This document shows, piece by piece, positions 1-12,060 of a stretch of DNA of 64,000 nt. Position 1 is the first letter of the stretch, and the number at the start of each line of letters is the position of its first letter. The notes beneath the pieces are model-generated. The model did no database searches. It saw only the letters and a list, made by a program, of their open reading frames with translations, and had not been told where the DNA came from. The stretch spans positions 9,926,038-9,990,037 of the forward strand of contig CM038923.1 in the NCBI GenBank assembly GCA_021904315.1, read 5' to 3'. The translations under genes were made by a program, and so were the position numbers. This DNA is from Sphagnum magellanicum (Eukaryota; Streptophyta; Sphagnopsida; Sphagnales; Sphagnaceae).

Positions 1-430
1 CTACATGAGCATTTCTAAATGCCAGGACCTTAGCAGCAGCAGCAGCAGCAGCTGCACAGATCAGGTCATGAACAGCAGCAGTGGACAACATTTTCACAAG
101 CTTTAGATGCAGCAGAAGCTTGCAGTTGGAGATGGTCAGTTGCCAGCTACTGCACAAGCATTGAACCTGCAGTTGTGATAAGATCATCTGAATATCACAA
201 GGTGGCCATTGCTGCCAATTGATGATCTCTGCAGGAATACAGTCATAGAATTAAAAAAGAAAAGAAAAGAAAGTCTTGGAATCAGATCCAAAGATTAACC
301 CTAGCTGATGGATCATAAAAACTTGGAGCAAATTCACAGTGAAAACCGTTTGTAGAATTTCCTCATTAGGAATGATATTCTGCATGAGGTGGGCATTTAC
401 AAGTCTGGTACAAAGTTGATACCTTGAGTG
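1..430 (+). other. CAG-repeat-containing coding-like scrap, unidentified
   Basis: A (CAG)6 run begins at 34. The frame 34-222 is open from just after a TAG and would encode six Gln followed by about 57 residues, without an ATG. I recognise no domain. Base composition is more balanced than in the AT-rich DNA further right, so this may be the edge of a gene lying to the left or a decayed exon. From 223 to 430 I see nothing. Confidence 0.2.
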
Positions 431-779
431 ATTGAACCAGCTCGGAAGTTCGAGTCCTGCAGGAGCTGCTGCTGCATGGTCGTAGATATCATCATCATCA
501 GCAGCTTGCAGTGTCCAGCTACAACATGGACGTCAGTCATGACTATATATACTGATCAGGTCTGGACTCTGTATACCACCACCGTTGTCGAGCTCAACAA
601 GAATGAACCCAACTTTCATGGATTCACAGATAATAACAACAATAATAGTATGGAACTAACTAGTTAGCATTCTTGCAGCTGCAGGATGTGCAGGAGGTCT
701 GGTGGCATGATGAGCTAGAAAATCTACGAGTGTGTGATCATCGACTATGGGATGTTATGAGCTTATGATCATCTCTGAG

Positions 780-1060
780 ACACACACAGGGAGGAAAATC
801 AAATAAAATTAGTACGTTAGAGCGCTGAGAGCTAGAAGAAGGAACATGAAGAGAAAACAGAGGAGAGAGAGAGAGAGAGAGATGGAAGGCGCAGAGTGCG
901 GAGAGCGAGAAATCCGCGATCGCAAAGCTTGAGAGAAAGAGGAACAGGATCGGCGGACACTGGCTGAGGAGGCGCATATGAAGGCGGCGCATCTTCCTGG
1001 GGCCCGGTCCAGGACTTGTGGTCCACTTACGGGGGGCGGAAAATTGTTACAGGACTCTGG
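780..1060. promoter_or_regulatory. GA-repeat and GC-rich island, possible old promoter/5' leader
   Basis: An (AG)n run at about 862-881 is followed on the plus strand by an ATG (about 882) opening only 16 codons, and then by a locally GC-rich stretch with several CpG to about 1040. GA-rich leaders just before a start codon are common in plant genes, and the zinc-finger gene at 38.3 kb in this window has one. No long frame follows, so I read it as a relic or a first exon whose remainder is missing. Minus-strand frames here are low-complexity mirrors of the GA run. Confidence 0.25.
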
Positions 1061-1119
1061 GGCCAGGCTCAACCAGTACTTACTTACATTTGGTACACGT
1101 TCACCGTCTTAAGTGTGAG

Positions 1120-1440
1120 GCCTTTTTAGTGGGCCATTTTTAACCCAGGAAGTGCTAAATTGGACTTATAGTGGCCATATCTAGCCTTTTTAGTGGGCCA
1201 TTTTTAACCCAGACAGTGTTAAATTGACCTTATAGTGGCTATTTCTAGCCTTTTTAGTGGGCCATTTTTTAACCCAGGCAGTGTTAAATTGACCTTATAG
1301 TGGCCATATCTAGCCTTTTGAGTGGGCCATTTTTAACCCAGGCAGTGTCAAATTGGCCCTATAGTGGCCATATCTAACCTTTTTAGTGGGTCATTTTTAA
1401 CACAGGCAGTGTTAAATTGGTCCTACAGTGGCCATATCTA
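1120..1440 (+). repeat. 64-bp tandem repeat, five copies
   Basis: Copies start at 1120, 1184, 1248, 1313 and 1377. Each begins GCCTTTTTAGTGGGCCATTT or a close variant and ends near TGGCCATATCTA. Units differ by a few substitutions and one 1-bp indel. Stops occur and no frame is maintained, so this is a non-coding minisatellite. Confidence 0.93.
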
Positions 1441-2520
1441 ACCCATGAAAAATGTTACATTTGGGACTCACAGACCCTCGTTTAATCTCAGGACAAGGAT
1501 ATATTTACTATGGTTAGAAGCAACTTTTTGAGGTCTTTAGTTTTAACCATGGTCCCAGTGTAGGTGCTGGTTATCACCCCAAGGCTACTAATGCACCTTG
1601 CTTTATACAAGGGTGGGTAAGTGGGTTATTGCAAAGTGGGTGGGTATTGAAAGGGCTCCCTCACGAGGTGGCCCGGCTATGCCTAGGGCCCTACCAACAG
1701 GACCATGCTGGGAACAAGGGTCCCACAGGACCCAAATTCCCAGAACCGCCCCAATCGAGGTCCTTAACACTAAGGCACCCTCCAAATACACTGGAAAAAT
1801 TCTACTAGTTCTTTATGTGTGTATGGAACAGCTGTCAATGGCCTCTGCCCTGGATCTCTGCCCAAGGTCCAGGGCAGAAGGCACAGATTTTTAAATTTTT
1901 TAAAAACTTAATTTTTTTTGGGAATTAGTCCTAGTGGGCACTTGTGCATTGCTTGTGGCAATTAAGTAGTTAATAGCCTAAGGTTGTAAGAGTTCCTTAA
2001 TGACCCCCCCTAACACAATTTTTAAAAATAAATTTGGCCGCTAGTTAAATTGATGGGTTGAAGTATGTGTCTCCCACTCTAGTTTTATAGGTGAAAGTAT
2101 TTGGCTATTATAGGATTGCACTTGTAATTACTTTTGGCAATTGTGCAACTACACATGTGTATTATTAGGTGAGGTGTAAATTCTTCTTATTTAAATCTAA
2201 CACCTATGCATGACATCTAATGAATGTTGGGGCGAGTAGTAAAAAAAATTCTAGTTGACAATTTGATACACATTGCAATATCCAAACATTTAGAATACAA
2301 AACATACAAAATTAAAAACATTCATACAAATTTGTGTAAGACTTGCAACATTAAGCACACCAATTACAAAGAATGGACGTTCACAACTTGATGTATACCT
2401 AAACAATTGAAGAGGAGTTGAACCCTTTAAAGCTGACCATTCCAATTCAACTTACCTACAACTTCAAACAAGTTAGCTTACAATGTAAACCAAACAAAAT
2501 GCAAATGAAAAATTGTGAGC
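1441..2520. other. Non-genic, dispersed-repeat relic
   Basis: No gene is recognised. The segment around 1765-1900 (GCACCCTCCAAATACACT and following) resembles 14,400-14,600 (GTGCCCTCCAAAATACACT), so both belong to one dispersed family whose ends I cannot define. The 98-codon plus-strand frame at 1598-1894 looks accidental and has no recognisable motif. Confidence 0.4.
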
Positions 2521-4170
2521 AAACACTACAAGGAATTTGCAGATAAATGATTAGATTAACAATTAATTTTTAGTTGTGATTATCACATGTGACTTGTTAT
2601 GGGGCCTATTCGCTTTTAACAAGTTGCATAAAATCCTAGTCATTAAAAACAATATGTGGCACCAAGTTGCAATGGTAGTCACATAAAGATGTGACTTACA
2701 TGAACTTTTCATCCATCCAAACCAGCTTACATAACATCATCAACATTTTGCAACTGATTTTAGGACTCAACAATGTAATCACATTATTTAAATTTAATTA
2801 AATATTTTTATTTAGATATTAAAATATTTATATTATTGTTAATTTTATTAAATTCAACGTGTACCATGTTGACATGTGTCATTACATAGGTTAAACTTAA
2901 GAAGTTAGTTTAGGTTACTAAGTAGGCCACCTATTATGCCAACATAAGTTCATTTAATAGTCACTTAGCCCAAGTTGGTTAAGGAGGTAAGGAATATTCA
3001 GTCAACATCCCAACATTGACCACAACCCATGTCATTTGTGGGAATTGATCCTTAAACACAAGGATGGAGATCAACTTCTTTGCCACCAAGCCACCCCACT
3101 TGTTGTGGCAAATAAATAATGTGCCTCTTATTTACTCTATTTCATTTAAAACATTACACAAAACATCATTTTTGATCTTTGATATTTTATTGAGATTTTG
3201 TCCAAATTACAAGTTTAAAGTTTAAATTAAAGTTTTTTCAATAATGTACACAAACTTTTGTTTTCTTCTTTTCCTTTTATGGAACTTTAAATTTTATTAC
3301 ATTTACACATATAATATTTTAATTTTTATTTAAAATTATGATAAAAACTTTATGTAAAAATAAACTATGTTTTTTCACATGTCAAACCTTTATTTGATTA
3401 AAAAATTATATCATACAAATTTGCTTATAGTAAATCATAATTGTACCAAAAAAATGTAATTTAAATGTATGACATATAATTTATTCATTATATAATGTTT
3501 ATAAATGGGTCATAAATTACCCCTACTACTTAGCCTATTCAATAAATAAATTACACAACCTAATTAATTAATGAAACATAAAATTAATTCATTCAACACA
3601 ATAAATACCTACTATTAATTAACCTACTTAGATACTATTTAATACCTACTACGTATTACCTAACCTCCCTAATTAATTAACTAATTAAAAAACATTATGA
3701 CATATTAATTCATAATAAAATACTTATTCCTTAGCCACATACATTACTTAACCTTATTTTTACCATTAATTGTCATGGGTCCTCTAAATTTTTCACAAAC
3801 CCACCAAACCCTACTACACATTTAATGATTAGTTCAATGAAAAAAGGTGACGAAAAACAATTAGACCATTAAATCCAACAATTTCATTGGCTAATTTTTT
3901 TTTCCACATTTAATTACATGTGCATTTGCAACTAAGATTTATAGTTGCAAATCAAGTTGAAAATTTGACAAGTGGTGTCCAATGGCCTATGAACCACCTT
4001 CTAACTCACAAAAACAACTACATTTTCATCTATTTTGGAATGACATTAAAAATGAATGATATAAATGTATTTTTCATTTTCATTTTCATTTTCATCCAAA
4101 TTGACATTAGTGCAAGTATAAGTTGCATATGCAATTACAAACCTCTTTGTATTCATTTATGCAACTAGAA
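2520..4170. repeat. AT-rich dispersed repeat, copy 1
   Basis: This shares several blocks in the same order with 27,640-28,450: a TATGTGGCACC...AGT block (about 2,650 and 27,760), a TTTTCATCC block, and a terminal block rich in CCTACTA and AATTAATTA (about 3,590-3,690 and 28,340-28,440). Short hairpins lie near the borders, for example TTTGCAACTA/TAGTTGCAAA at 3,925-3,952. No coding capacity is visible. The SINE candidate at 2,960-3,105 interrupts it. Class and exact ends are unknown. Confidence 0.5.
2960..3105 (-). mobile_element. tRNA-derived SINE candidate
   Basis: On the minus strand an A-box-like TGGCTTGGTGG (3093-3083) is followed after 31 nt by a B-box-like GGATCAATTCC (3051-3041). This is the internal RNA polymerase III promoter layout of plant tRNA-derived SINEs. 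The block is absent from the related repeat at 27.9-28.1 kb, as expected for an insertion. No full tRNA fold and no clear A-tail or target duplication were found. Confidence 0.4.
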
Positions 4171-5419
4171 ATTGTTTGCAGAGGAGGATAGTCATATTTA
4201 TAGTTGTAATAATGGATGATTTGGATACAAATTGCAAATGCATGGGTTGGAATGGACAAGATTCTTTGTAATGAAGGTGTGGAACATGCAAAACAAGCCA
4301 TAATCATGGAAACGAAAAGGCTTCCATGGCGTTTAGTCATTGGAATTCACCATAGATCATAAGCAAACCAAAAATCCTCTACTAATACAAAAATGGCAAT
4401 GCAAATCCTAGTAGCCACATAACTACAAATGTAAAGAAATTACCTACCTTTTTAAAAAACCTCTATGGTTCTTAAAGTTTACCAACTAACCCACTCAAAG
4501 GCTAAAACATTGACCTTAACCATCATAACAATGGTAAACACATTTCCACTATTCAATGCATTTTTCATAAGAAGAATTTTGTATAGTATAGAAGCATTAT
4601 GCAAACATGTGCACAAGAAGGGGAAAATTGGTGGTGAATCTATTGCAAAGCTTGGATTTGATAAAAGTCAAAGTAGAGAAATTGTTTTCATCTTGCACAC
4701 TACCACAACTTGCACCATAGCCAATTCAACAACTTTCACATACTCACGGAAATTGGTAACCAAAATGTGAAAGGTTGTCACAAGGTGCCACATCCCAATT
4801 AGAAGATTAGTTTCAAAGGGGGGACATGCATGGTGTTGCATTTGACTTCATTGTCAATTTGAACATGCCCTATTGGCATTCAAAGTCACTTGTATTTAGG
4901 AATTCAAGCATTTAAACCTCCACCCCATTTACAATTTGGGTATTACCATAACCAAAACCCATTTTAAGAACTATAAGATGCATGCCAAATGAAACTTCAC
5001 AATCTAGCTAGAGCATATACAATCTAAAGGGCATCCATGATGGCATCAATTGGAAATAAAATGTCTAGTTCATGAATGAACCCTTTTGCAACCCATACCA
5101 AAACACGCATGTGGAAACTTCATTAAACTCTTAAAGACATGGAATTAGCCCAAAAAAATTACACATAAGGCAGATGGCAATATGTGTGCACTCATTCTTC
5201 ACCAAAGATTCAACAATAAAAATATTTTTTTGTCACAATGGAAGCCACCATTGTGTCCAAATCCCAATGCACAACCCAAACATGTTGGCCAAAAACCACA
5301 AATGCAAAGTGGCAAACTCCATCACAAACTTCATAGACCATGATTTGATAATAGTAGTTGCATGAAATTTATTTTTTCATAGGTTTGTATTATCTAGACA
5401 TAAATTTTGTGTATTGTTT
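4171..5419. other. No gene recognised
   Basis: AT-rich sequence with short accidental frames only (the longest is 101 codons at 4465-4770). I see no motif, repeat array or element end. Confidence 0.5.
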
Positions 5420-5595
5420 TAGCACAAATGACATGTATGTTTAAACAATACAAATAGACATATAACATCTATGTTTATATAATATGAATAAACATATGAC
5501 ATTCATGTTTAAATAGTGCCCATTACATTTGTGTTTAGACAATATGAATAGATGTACAACATTCATTTTTAAACAATATGAATCTATAAAAAATA
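5420..5595 (+). repeat. Degenerate ~30-40-bp tandem repeat
   Basis: About four to five units of the type TGTTTAAACAATATGAATAG followed by ACATATGACATTCA. The same unit and the sequence just after it (GAAATTTGTGATG-like) recur at 57,240-57,480 in the same orientation. Confidence 0.7.
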
Positions 5596-5639
5596 AATTT
5601 TGCACAATTAATATTCTCAAATTGTTGCCCAAGAAGTTT

Positions 5640-7800
5640 GTGATGTCTAGTAACAACATTTAGTACCCACCACATCTAGATACTTTCATGTTTACATTCA
5701 AGCAAAGACTTGAAGGCCCAAAAATTGTTTACAATAAACTTTGAGGTCTAATCAACATATATTTTATAAACATTACCTTAACAACTTAAGAATAACCACC
5801 AAGTTACAAACATATATGTCTTACATGTGGGCAAACTTCATGAAAACATGCAAACTAGCAAGGGAAATTCATGCAAGGTCAAGTGGAATTTAAAGATCAC
5901 ATAGGTGTTCATAGTTGAGCATTGCTTCATGATTTATAAGGCAATCCATAGCCATTTTCACCACCAAAATTTTGTATTCTAGCAACAAATTTTGGGTAGG
6001 GTTCAACATTGAAAAACCCATTTAATCTTTACAATGTGGAAAATCTTATGCCCCTTTGTTTTCATGATCTTGAAAAGTTTTGTGAACTCCAAATAATGTT
6101 TAAGGTAATGTGCAAAATAGGCATGTAAGGTTTGCAACAAACTCTCAATGTGTTTGACCAAAGGCAAAGTTGATAAGGTTTGCACTAAATTTAGATTCAT
6201 TTGATGTGTCAAACAATGAATCCCTATGGAATAGGGAGCATGGTCATTATGAATTTTCTTCATGACACCATACTTGGATCCTTAAAACACATCAACACCA
6301 TTAGCTTCAAAATTGATGAACTTTTTTGCAACTTAATCTCTTGGCATAATCCCTCCAATTGTTAATGCTTCTATGATCACCCTAATTAAATTCCTAAATC
6401 CTTTTAAAACATAGTCCAAGGAATCAAGATTGGAATCCTTACCCAATTTTGGACAACATAATGGACAAACAATGATGATTGGTTATCAAATGTAAAGATT
6501 TTGTCACAACTAACATAAACATAACAAGTAGCCACCACTTTTGCTTTGGTTGCCCTCATTATTTCTTAATGCATAGACTTAGCCATTTGCCAAGCTACAT
6601 TATTGGTCCAATGTTTTTTGCTATTTTTTGGAATTGTCAAAAACTGAAACAATATCCTCAAAGTTTCATATTCCAACATGGGACATTTGACGCACTCCCA
6701 AGTTCCTAATTAGACTCAAGATGGACCTAAGTTACTCAAACAGTGGAATTGTGAGGAACTCGGGGCACGTTCCCAGCTCTTAGCACTAGAAGGGGTAGAG
6801 GGGCATGTTGAAGCTTCGGGATGGGACTAAGAAGAGTGACAAACTCTAGTTACTTACTCGAACTTGCATCAAACCAACCAACAAGTTGGTTAATTCACTT
6901 TTTGGAACACTTTTAGTGCTAAGATAAACCACGGGCAACTTTGGATTCACAAGACTCACCACGACTCGGACTCAAGGGAAGCCACCACCTTCCCCCATAT
7001 AATATTCTATGCGTCTCTTTGTAACACCTACATCCGAATGGCTTTTTGTCCTGGGACTCCCAAGGAGGAGTCCTGAAACTGTTTTGGTTTGGACTCCCGG
7101 GGCTTTGCGAGGTCATAACTTTTTGCTCCAACCTCCGATTGGGATGAGGTCTAAAGCAAACTTGTAGCTTTCCTCGAAAGTTTTCCAATAGTGTATTGTA
7201 GTCCACCTGAATGCACCGGGGTTGGGTCGATTCCTGACTTTTAGTGGTCGGGAGTCAAATTGTCAATTTGACTCCCGGCTTTTCTTTTTGCCATAACGTG
7301 TGTTGTAGATGTCCAAATGGCCCACGCAAGCCCATTTTCAACATCTACACTTTGATAGCTTTCCAATGATATAAAAAACACCCCAATGCAAAGTGTTTTG
7401 ACCTTTGTAATGGAACTCTGAAATTTTTGGAATCTCGGAGGACTCTCAAGTCCCCATTTCGGGAGTGTGAGTTTCATCCTCACACTCTCTCAAAGTAGGG
7501 TTGCAACAGCATTGATCTTGTTGTAACAAATGTAAAATAATTACAGTACTTTCCTGGTTGCACCACTTGCAACTTCTTGGGCAATTGTTTGATGACTTTG
7601 ATTAACAAATTTATAATGGTTTTTTGCATGTTTATGATTCTTTGTGTAATACCATTCCTTTTTTTTCATAGAACTCAAATCTTTTTTTGTTTTCTTATGA
7701 CCTGTGTGTTTACAAAATGAATCCCAATTAAGAGCAAACATCTAGTCCTTTCCCTCCATAATACTATAAACCCATTTGTGTTTAGACACAACTTTGCTTA
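5640..7800 (-). pseudogene. hAT-like transposase fossil (split by a solo LTR)
   Basis: Conceptual minus-strand translation gives collinear pieces of a plant hAT-type transposase: a segment with NWDSFCKHTGHKK and WYYTKNHKHAKN (7741-7545), then LEYETLRILFQFL, KKHWTNNVAWQMAKSMH, DNQSSLFVHYVVQNW (6,675-6,440), then GIHCLTHQMNLNLVQTLSTL...HLEFTKL-like sequence (6,263-6,003), and EYKILVVKMAMD plus LNYEHLCDL below 5,985. Such proteins cut and paste DNA with an RNase-H-like catalytic core. Stops and frameshifts are scattered throughout, so it is dead. An 821-bp LTR at 6688-7508 separates the first and second pieces. The family call rests on remembered resemblance of these motifs, not on a search. Confidence 0.75.
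6688..7508 (+). mobile_element. Solo LTR, copy 1 (inserted in hAT fossil)
   Basis: A TG...CA-bounded 821-bp segment, homologous to 43,211-44,125 and 45,484-46,306. Flanking pentamers are ACATT (6683-6687) and GCATT (7509-7513), a slightly decayed 5-bp target duplication. A TATA-like TATAATA near 6,998, within a block conserved in all three copies, marks a plausible LTR promoter. No internal retroelement domain is attached, so it is a solo LTR. Gypsy or Copia membership cannot be told from the LTR alone. Confidence 0.8.
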
Positions 7801-10140
7801 TGGCAACTTTGTAGCCCACAATTCTTGAAACTTTTTGCTATAATTATAATTGCATTTTTAAAAGATTGGGTTAGATAAGGTGGGAAGATTTGTTATAAGG
7901 TGATTCAAGCTGACAACATCATCATTTATTAACTATTTTTGCTTCTCATTAAAAGAAAAACTAGAAGATGCAACTAATGCATCACGACAATGGGACAAAG
8001 AAGTTGCATTTCAATCAAGCAACACAAAAGGGTTGGGGACAATTTAAGGTTCCTACTTGAGAAATAATCTAGAACTTGTAGTATGCTGGAAGCTTAGTAT
8101 CCATCATAACTTGTGAAAAAACAAATGTGTGAAAAATAAAGCAAGATGACGAAACAAAACCTTTGAATTTAGAACAAAACAATGTTGGTGTGTAACAAGT
8201 GGATTGCTTTGGTTTTATAATGTGACAACTTACAAATGAAACACAAAAACACAAGAGTGAAAAAGGTTTGAAGTGTACATCTTTACTATAAAATCTATAA
8301 TACAAATGCTAGACATTAAATCAATAGAATTAGTGATGGCAAAATCAAATCAATAAAATTGGTGATGTCTATGCAAATTTGCAAGATGCATCCAAGTTGC
8401 AACAGGTAACCCCTTCATGATGTTATTTGGCACTCTTAAATCTATATTAGCCAATTTTTGATGAAAAATCAACCTTATTTCCTTTTATTCAAGTAGCCAA
8501 GCCTCTTTTTAGGTCAAAAAATTGTGATAACAATTGACAACAATTTCATCCTTTTCATAACAACCAAAGAGCCCTATGAAGAACTTTTGAAGTTGTTGAA
8601 TGAGAGATTCCTTCCATGAAATTTCCCACTCCAAGCTAGAGCAAGAAATGATTTTATGATGCATGAATACAAATTTGACCTAATTTTTAAAAAAAAGAGG
8701 AACCTCACACCATATGATCTTTAACTTAGGGTTCCAAACATTCTAATAACATTCATTCCAAACTTTTTAGTAGCTTGAATAGGTGTCAAGCTCAAATGGT
8801 TAACACTTTTAAGATATAATGAATTATTTTACATAGGCACAATATTCACATTCAATATTTGATGATATAAATCTCCTCATTTTTTATATTCATATTGTTA
8901 TTTAAAATTTAAAATTTCATTACTCATATCATAACAACATGTAAAATTGACAATTTGTCCAATATGTACACCATTTTGGTATTAAATGTTTTTGGAGTTT
9001 TATGTATTGTTATCATATTGGTATATATGAGGTGAAAAATGGTGAGGGGTGGTAGGTGTGAGTTGTGGTTTGGGTTGACATACAATTGTGGACCATTCCT
9101 ATTGCTAGATTATTGACAATGTTATTCTTGTAGATGTTGAATTGAGACCTAACTTTAAGAGATGGATTGGGTGTCCATGGCTTATAGTTTATATGCCAAG
9201 AAGAATGACAAAAAAAAAAAGTGATTGTTAGGATGATGGTGGGAGCAAATAAGGAAATGTTTTGTAGCTTTTGAAGAGGCAAATAGGTTCAATATCATGA
9301 ATTAATATGTATGTAGGATGATTTTTTTATTTATTAAGTTGGAGAGTGTCACATGAAAAAAAGACCATTAGTTCTTGAAAGCTCAAAGAATGTTTTGGTG
9401 ACTAGCAAAATGAAAGAAAATTTAAAGGTTCTAAAAAGGAAAAAAGATGTCAAAGCTTGTGCATTCGGTGTATTGTCCTCTTCAAAATATAGTTGTGTGG
9501 CAATTTGCTAGGGGATGGCAAAAACTTAACGAGAAGATGCAAAGGGAAACTAAGAAAGGTTGGTGGGCAAGGAAAGCGGTTAGGGAAGGGTGATGGGTGG
9601 TAGGGAATGTTTCGAACATTTGGACAATCTAATTGGTGCATGAGGGTTTTGGACCGGGGAGGGGTCTTAAGAATGGATGGGTGTGAAGTTATTTGGATAG
9701 GATTGTATTGGAAGGTGATGGGGCGGAGAGGAATGAAAGGGTACAATAGGAAGGTAGTGTAGTAACATATTAGAAGCAAGGTGGTTGAGTTGAAATAGTG
9801 CAAAAGGAAGTAATGTTGGGGAATTATCACACTTAGGTGGTGTTTTGAAGGAATTAGTATAGAGGTAGGTATTAGGGTTTGGATGTCGTTGGTGGGAGAG
9901 GGGATTGATGAGAATAGACTAATAGGGATCCACTATGAGGATGATGAAGGAAGGATAGGAAGGTGGGAACTTGGAAGTCAAAACAAATTGAGCGAGTGAA
10001 GAGGGCTTTTGGAATTCATTTGAAGGGTGGTGTACAAACCCTCTCCTATTCCATTGGGTGCTAACTTATGAGCCAAAAGTGTTTGCACGGAAGATGATAC
10101 TCTGGGGATAAAAGCATGGAAAGAAGATGACTAGACTGGC
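7801..10140. other. No gene recognised
   Basis: AT-rich to about 9,400, then purine-rich on the plus strand to about 10,000. The 126-codon minus-strand frame at 9450-9830 is a low-complexity mirror of that purine bias, rich in His/Pro/Phe. No domain or element end is seen. Confidence 0.5.
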
Positions 10141-10850
10141 TAGGCATGTCCGGGGTGAGGAACTCCCATTTTACTTTGAGAATTGAGATTGTTGGTGCAT
10201 TTCCTACACTAGTGGGGGGCTGTGGTCCTCACTGTTGGGAACAGGGATTTCTTACAACAAAGGATACAGACTGGAAACCGTTACTTTGTCAGAAATGTTC
10301 ATGCTTTGCACAAAACAAAATGTTCAACATTTTCAAGTCATTTTGCCTACTTACTTAAAGAAGCATATTGTTGAATACTCCAACATTTTCAAGTCATTTT
10401 GCCCACTTACTTAAAGAAGAAGCATATTGTCAAATACATGCAGATCATGCGGATGTACGTTCTACTAAATAGATGGGCGACAAGGAATATGTGGAGCACG
10501 CAAGCCTGGTCCTCCACTATTGGAAAATGGTGTTTTAGACACCAAGAAAATCCAACAGAATCAGCTGCACATTTGATTCTAGAACCAGTGCATCAGAAAG
10601 TACACACTATACACACAAAGTGTGGTGTTGAATATTAGAACCTTCTAGATGTCCAAATTCAAGGTATCAATCGTTTCTAACCACTGTGGTTGGAAGTTCG
10701 GATTTATGACCCACCAGTGCACTAACCACCATTTGAAAACCCAATACGACTCAGTTGCGGTTCCATGACCCACCCACAAGTGAGTTACTAAGGTGGAACC
10801 TTGGTAACCTTTCTTGTAAACCCTCCTTTTTCCACCTCCAACTACCTTTG
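10140..10850. other. Unidentified, more GC-balanced segment
   Basis: A short internal duplication is visible: CAACATTTTCAAGTCATTTT followed by GCC(T/C)ACTTACTTAAAGAAG occurs at about 10,327 and 10,381. No coding motif recognised. Confidence 0.4.
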
Positions 10851-10854
10851 TAAA

Positions 10855-10937
10855 TGGGTAAGTATCAAAGGTAAGTAGATAGGTAGTGTAAGTGATTATG
10901 TAGGTAAGTAGGTAAGGCACTTAAGTAGGTAGATACA
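10855..10937 (+). repeat. Degenerate (GTAG)n microsatellite
   Basis: Repeated GTAGGTA/GTAAGTA tetranucleotide steps; the same motif dominates 63,528-63,660. Confidence 0.7.
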
Positions 10938-11040
10938 TGTGGATGGACGGGTGAAAGATAGCTAATCACTGTGGTTATCTAGGGGACAGGAATACAATGA
11001 AAAAGTGTTACCTGTCCACATGATAAGATCCATCCTGCTG

Positions 11041-11072
11041 TGGATGGATGGATAGCTGGATGGATGGATGTT
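11041..11072 (+). repeat. (GGAT)n microsatellite
   Basis: TGGATGGATGGATAG followed by TGGATGGATGGATG. Confidence 0.85.
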
Positions 11073-11099
11073 TCCTGGTTTAGGATTGCCACATGAATT

Positions 11100-12060
11100 A
11101 GGGACTATTAGAAATGCTTCACAAATTAAGCCTTGGAATATATATCATAATAGTTACTAGTGTGGCCTCTGCTGTTGTTGGCCCAAGTGTTACCACATCC
11201 TCAACTGATTTTTCCTTCCAAAACCTGGTTTTTTGGAATTTATTTGAATTTTCAGCAGCAGAAATCACTTTTAAATCAATATCTCCCATATTCTGAATCC
11301 AAATCTTACAAAAGAAATTCCATTAAATCATACTCATCAAGATCTTTCCAACAACATCAAAGGCACATTCCAATTCCTTTGAAATTTTCAGCTATGATTT
11401 CATTGAATTTTCAGTGAAGAAATCATTCAATATTCAAGAACTTTTGCACCGCAAGTCCAACCGTCATGGACCCCATCAGGTAACCTCGCTTTTTATAATC
11501 TAAATTACTTGAACCAAGGACTGCTTCCAGTACCTTCAAGTTGTTCCTACTACAGGATTTTGTTTTGTTGATTGCTTCTGGTTACAATGTAAGGGTGTCG
11601 AATGTTTTATTCATTCTGATAGCAATCACATGGAGCAGCAGGGACGGGTGCACTAGTGCAGATACTGGCCAACCCGACATAGCTCTTGTCGTCTCTGATG
11701 AGACATCCGAGACATGCATGTGCGAAATGTGTAGTTTAATTAGCATGGGATCTACAATGATTCGGGCAATGATCATGGTACACTAAGTTGGTCCACTGGT
11801 GCTCAGTATGTGACCCTGCACACATGTTTTTCACCTCCAAGTTTAGTTATTTACTGTTTTGCAACCCCACCCATAACACTGAACTGGGGACAGCAAATAG
11901 GTGGGGGACTACTAATAGCAAACCACATGGACCAATCATTATGATGGGCCAATCAGCAACTCTGATCACCAGTCAGGTCTTATTCATTACACTCTTTTCT
12001 GCAGGTGTCCATCGTTTGGATTCACCAGCCATTTGACTAATCAATAAGTGTATTAATAAT
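11100..12060. other. Unidentified moderately GC-rich segment with short frames
   Basis: Plus-strand frames of about 80 codons (11541-11786 and 11788-12036) lie end to end, but neither has a recognisable domain. The opposite strand carries a mirror frame. It could be a decayed gene or transposon. Confidence 0.25.

Noticed and set aside
1120-1440. CRISPR-like array
   Set aside because: The 64-bp units are contiguous without unique spacers, and the window is plant nuclear DNA.
6919-7483. Two minus-strand frames of 80-95 codons as genes
   Set aside because: They lie wholly within the solo LTR and their equivalents in the other two LTR copies are not conserved as frames.
9450-9830. 126-codon minus frame as a gene
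   Set aside because: Composition mirrors a purine-rich plus strand; no motif, no splice support.
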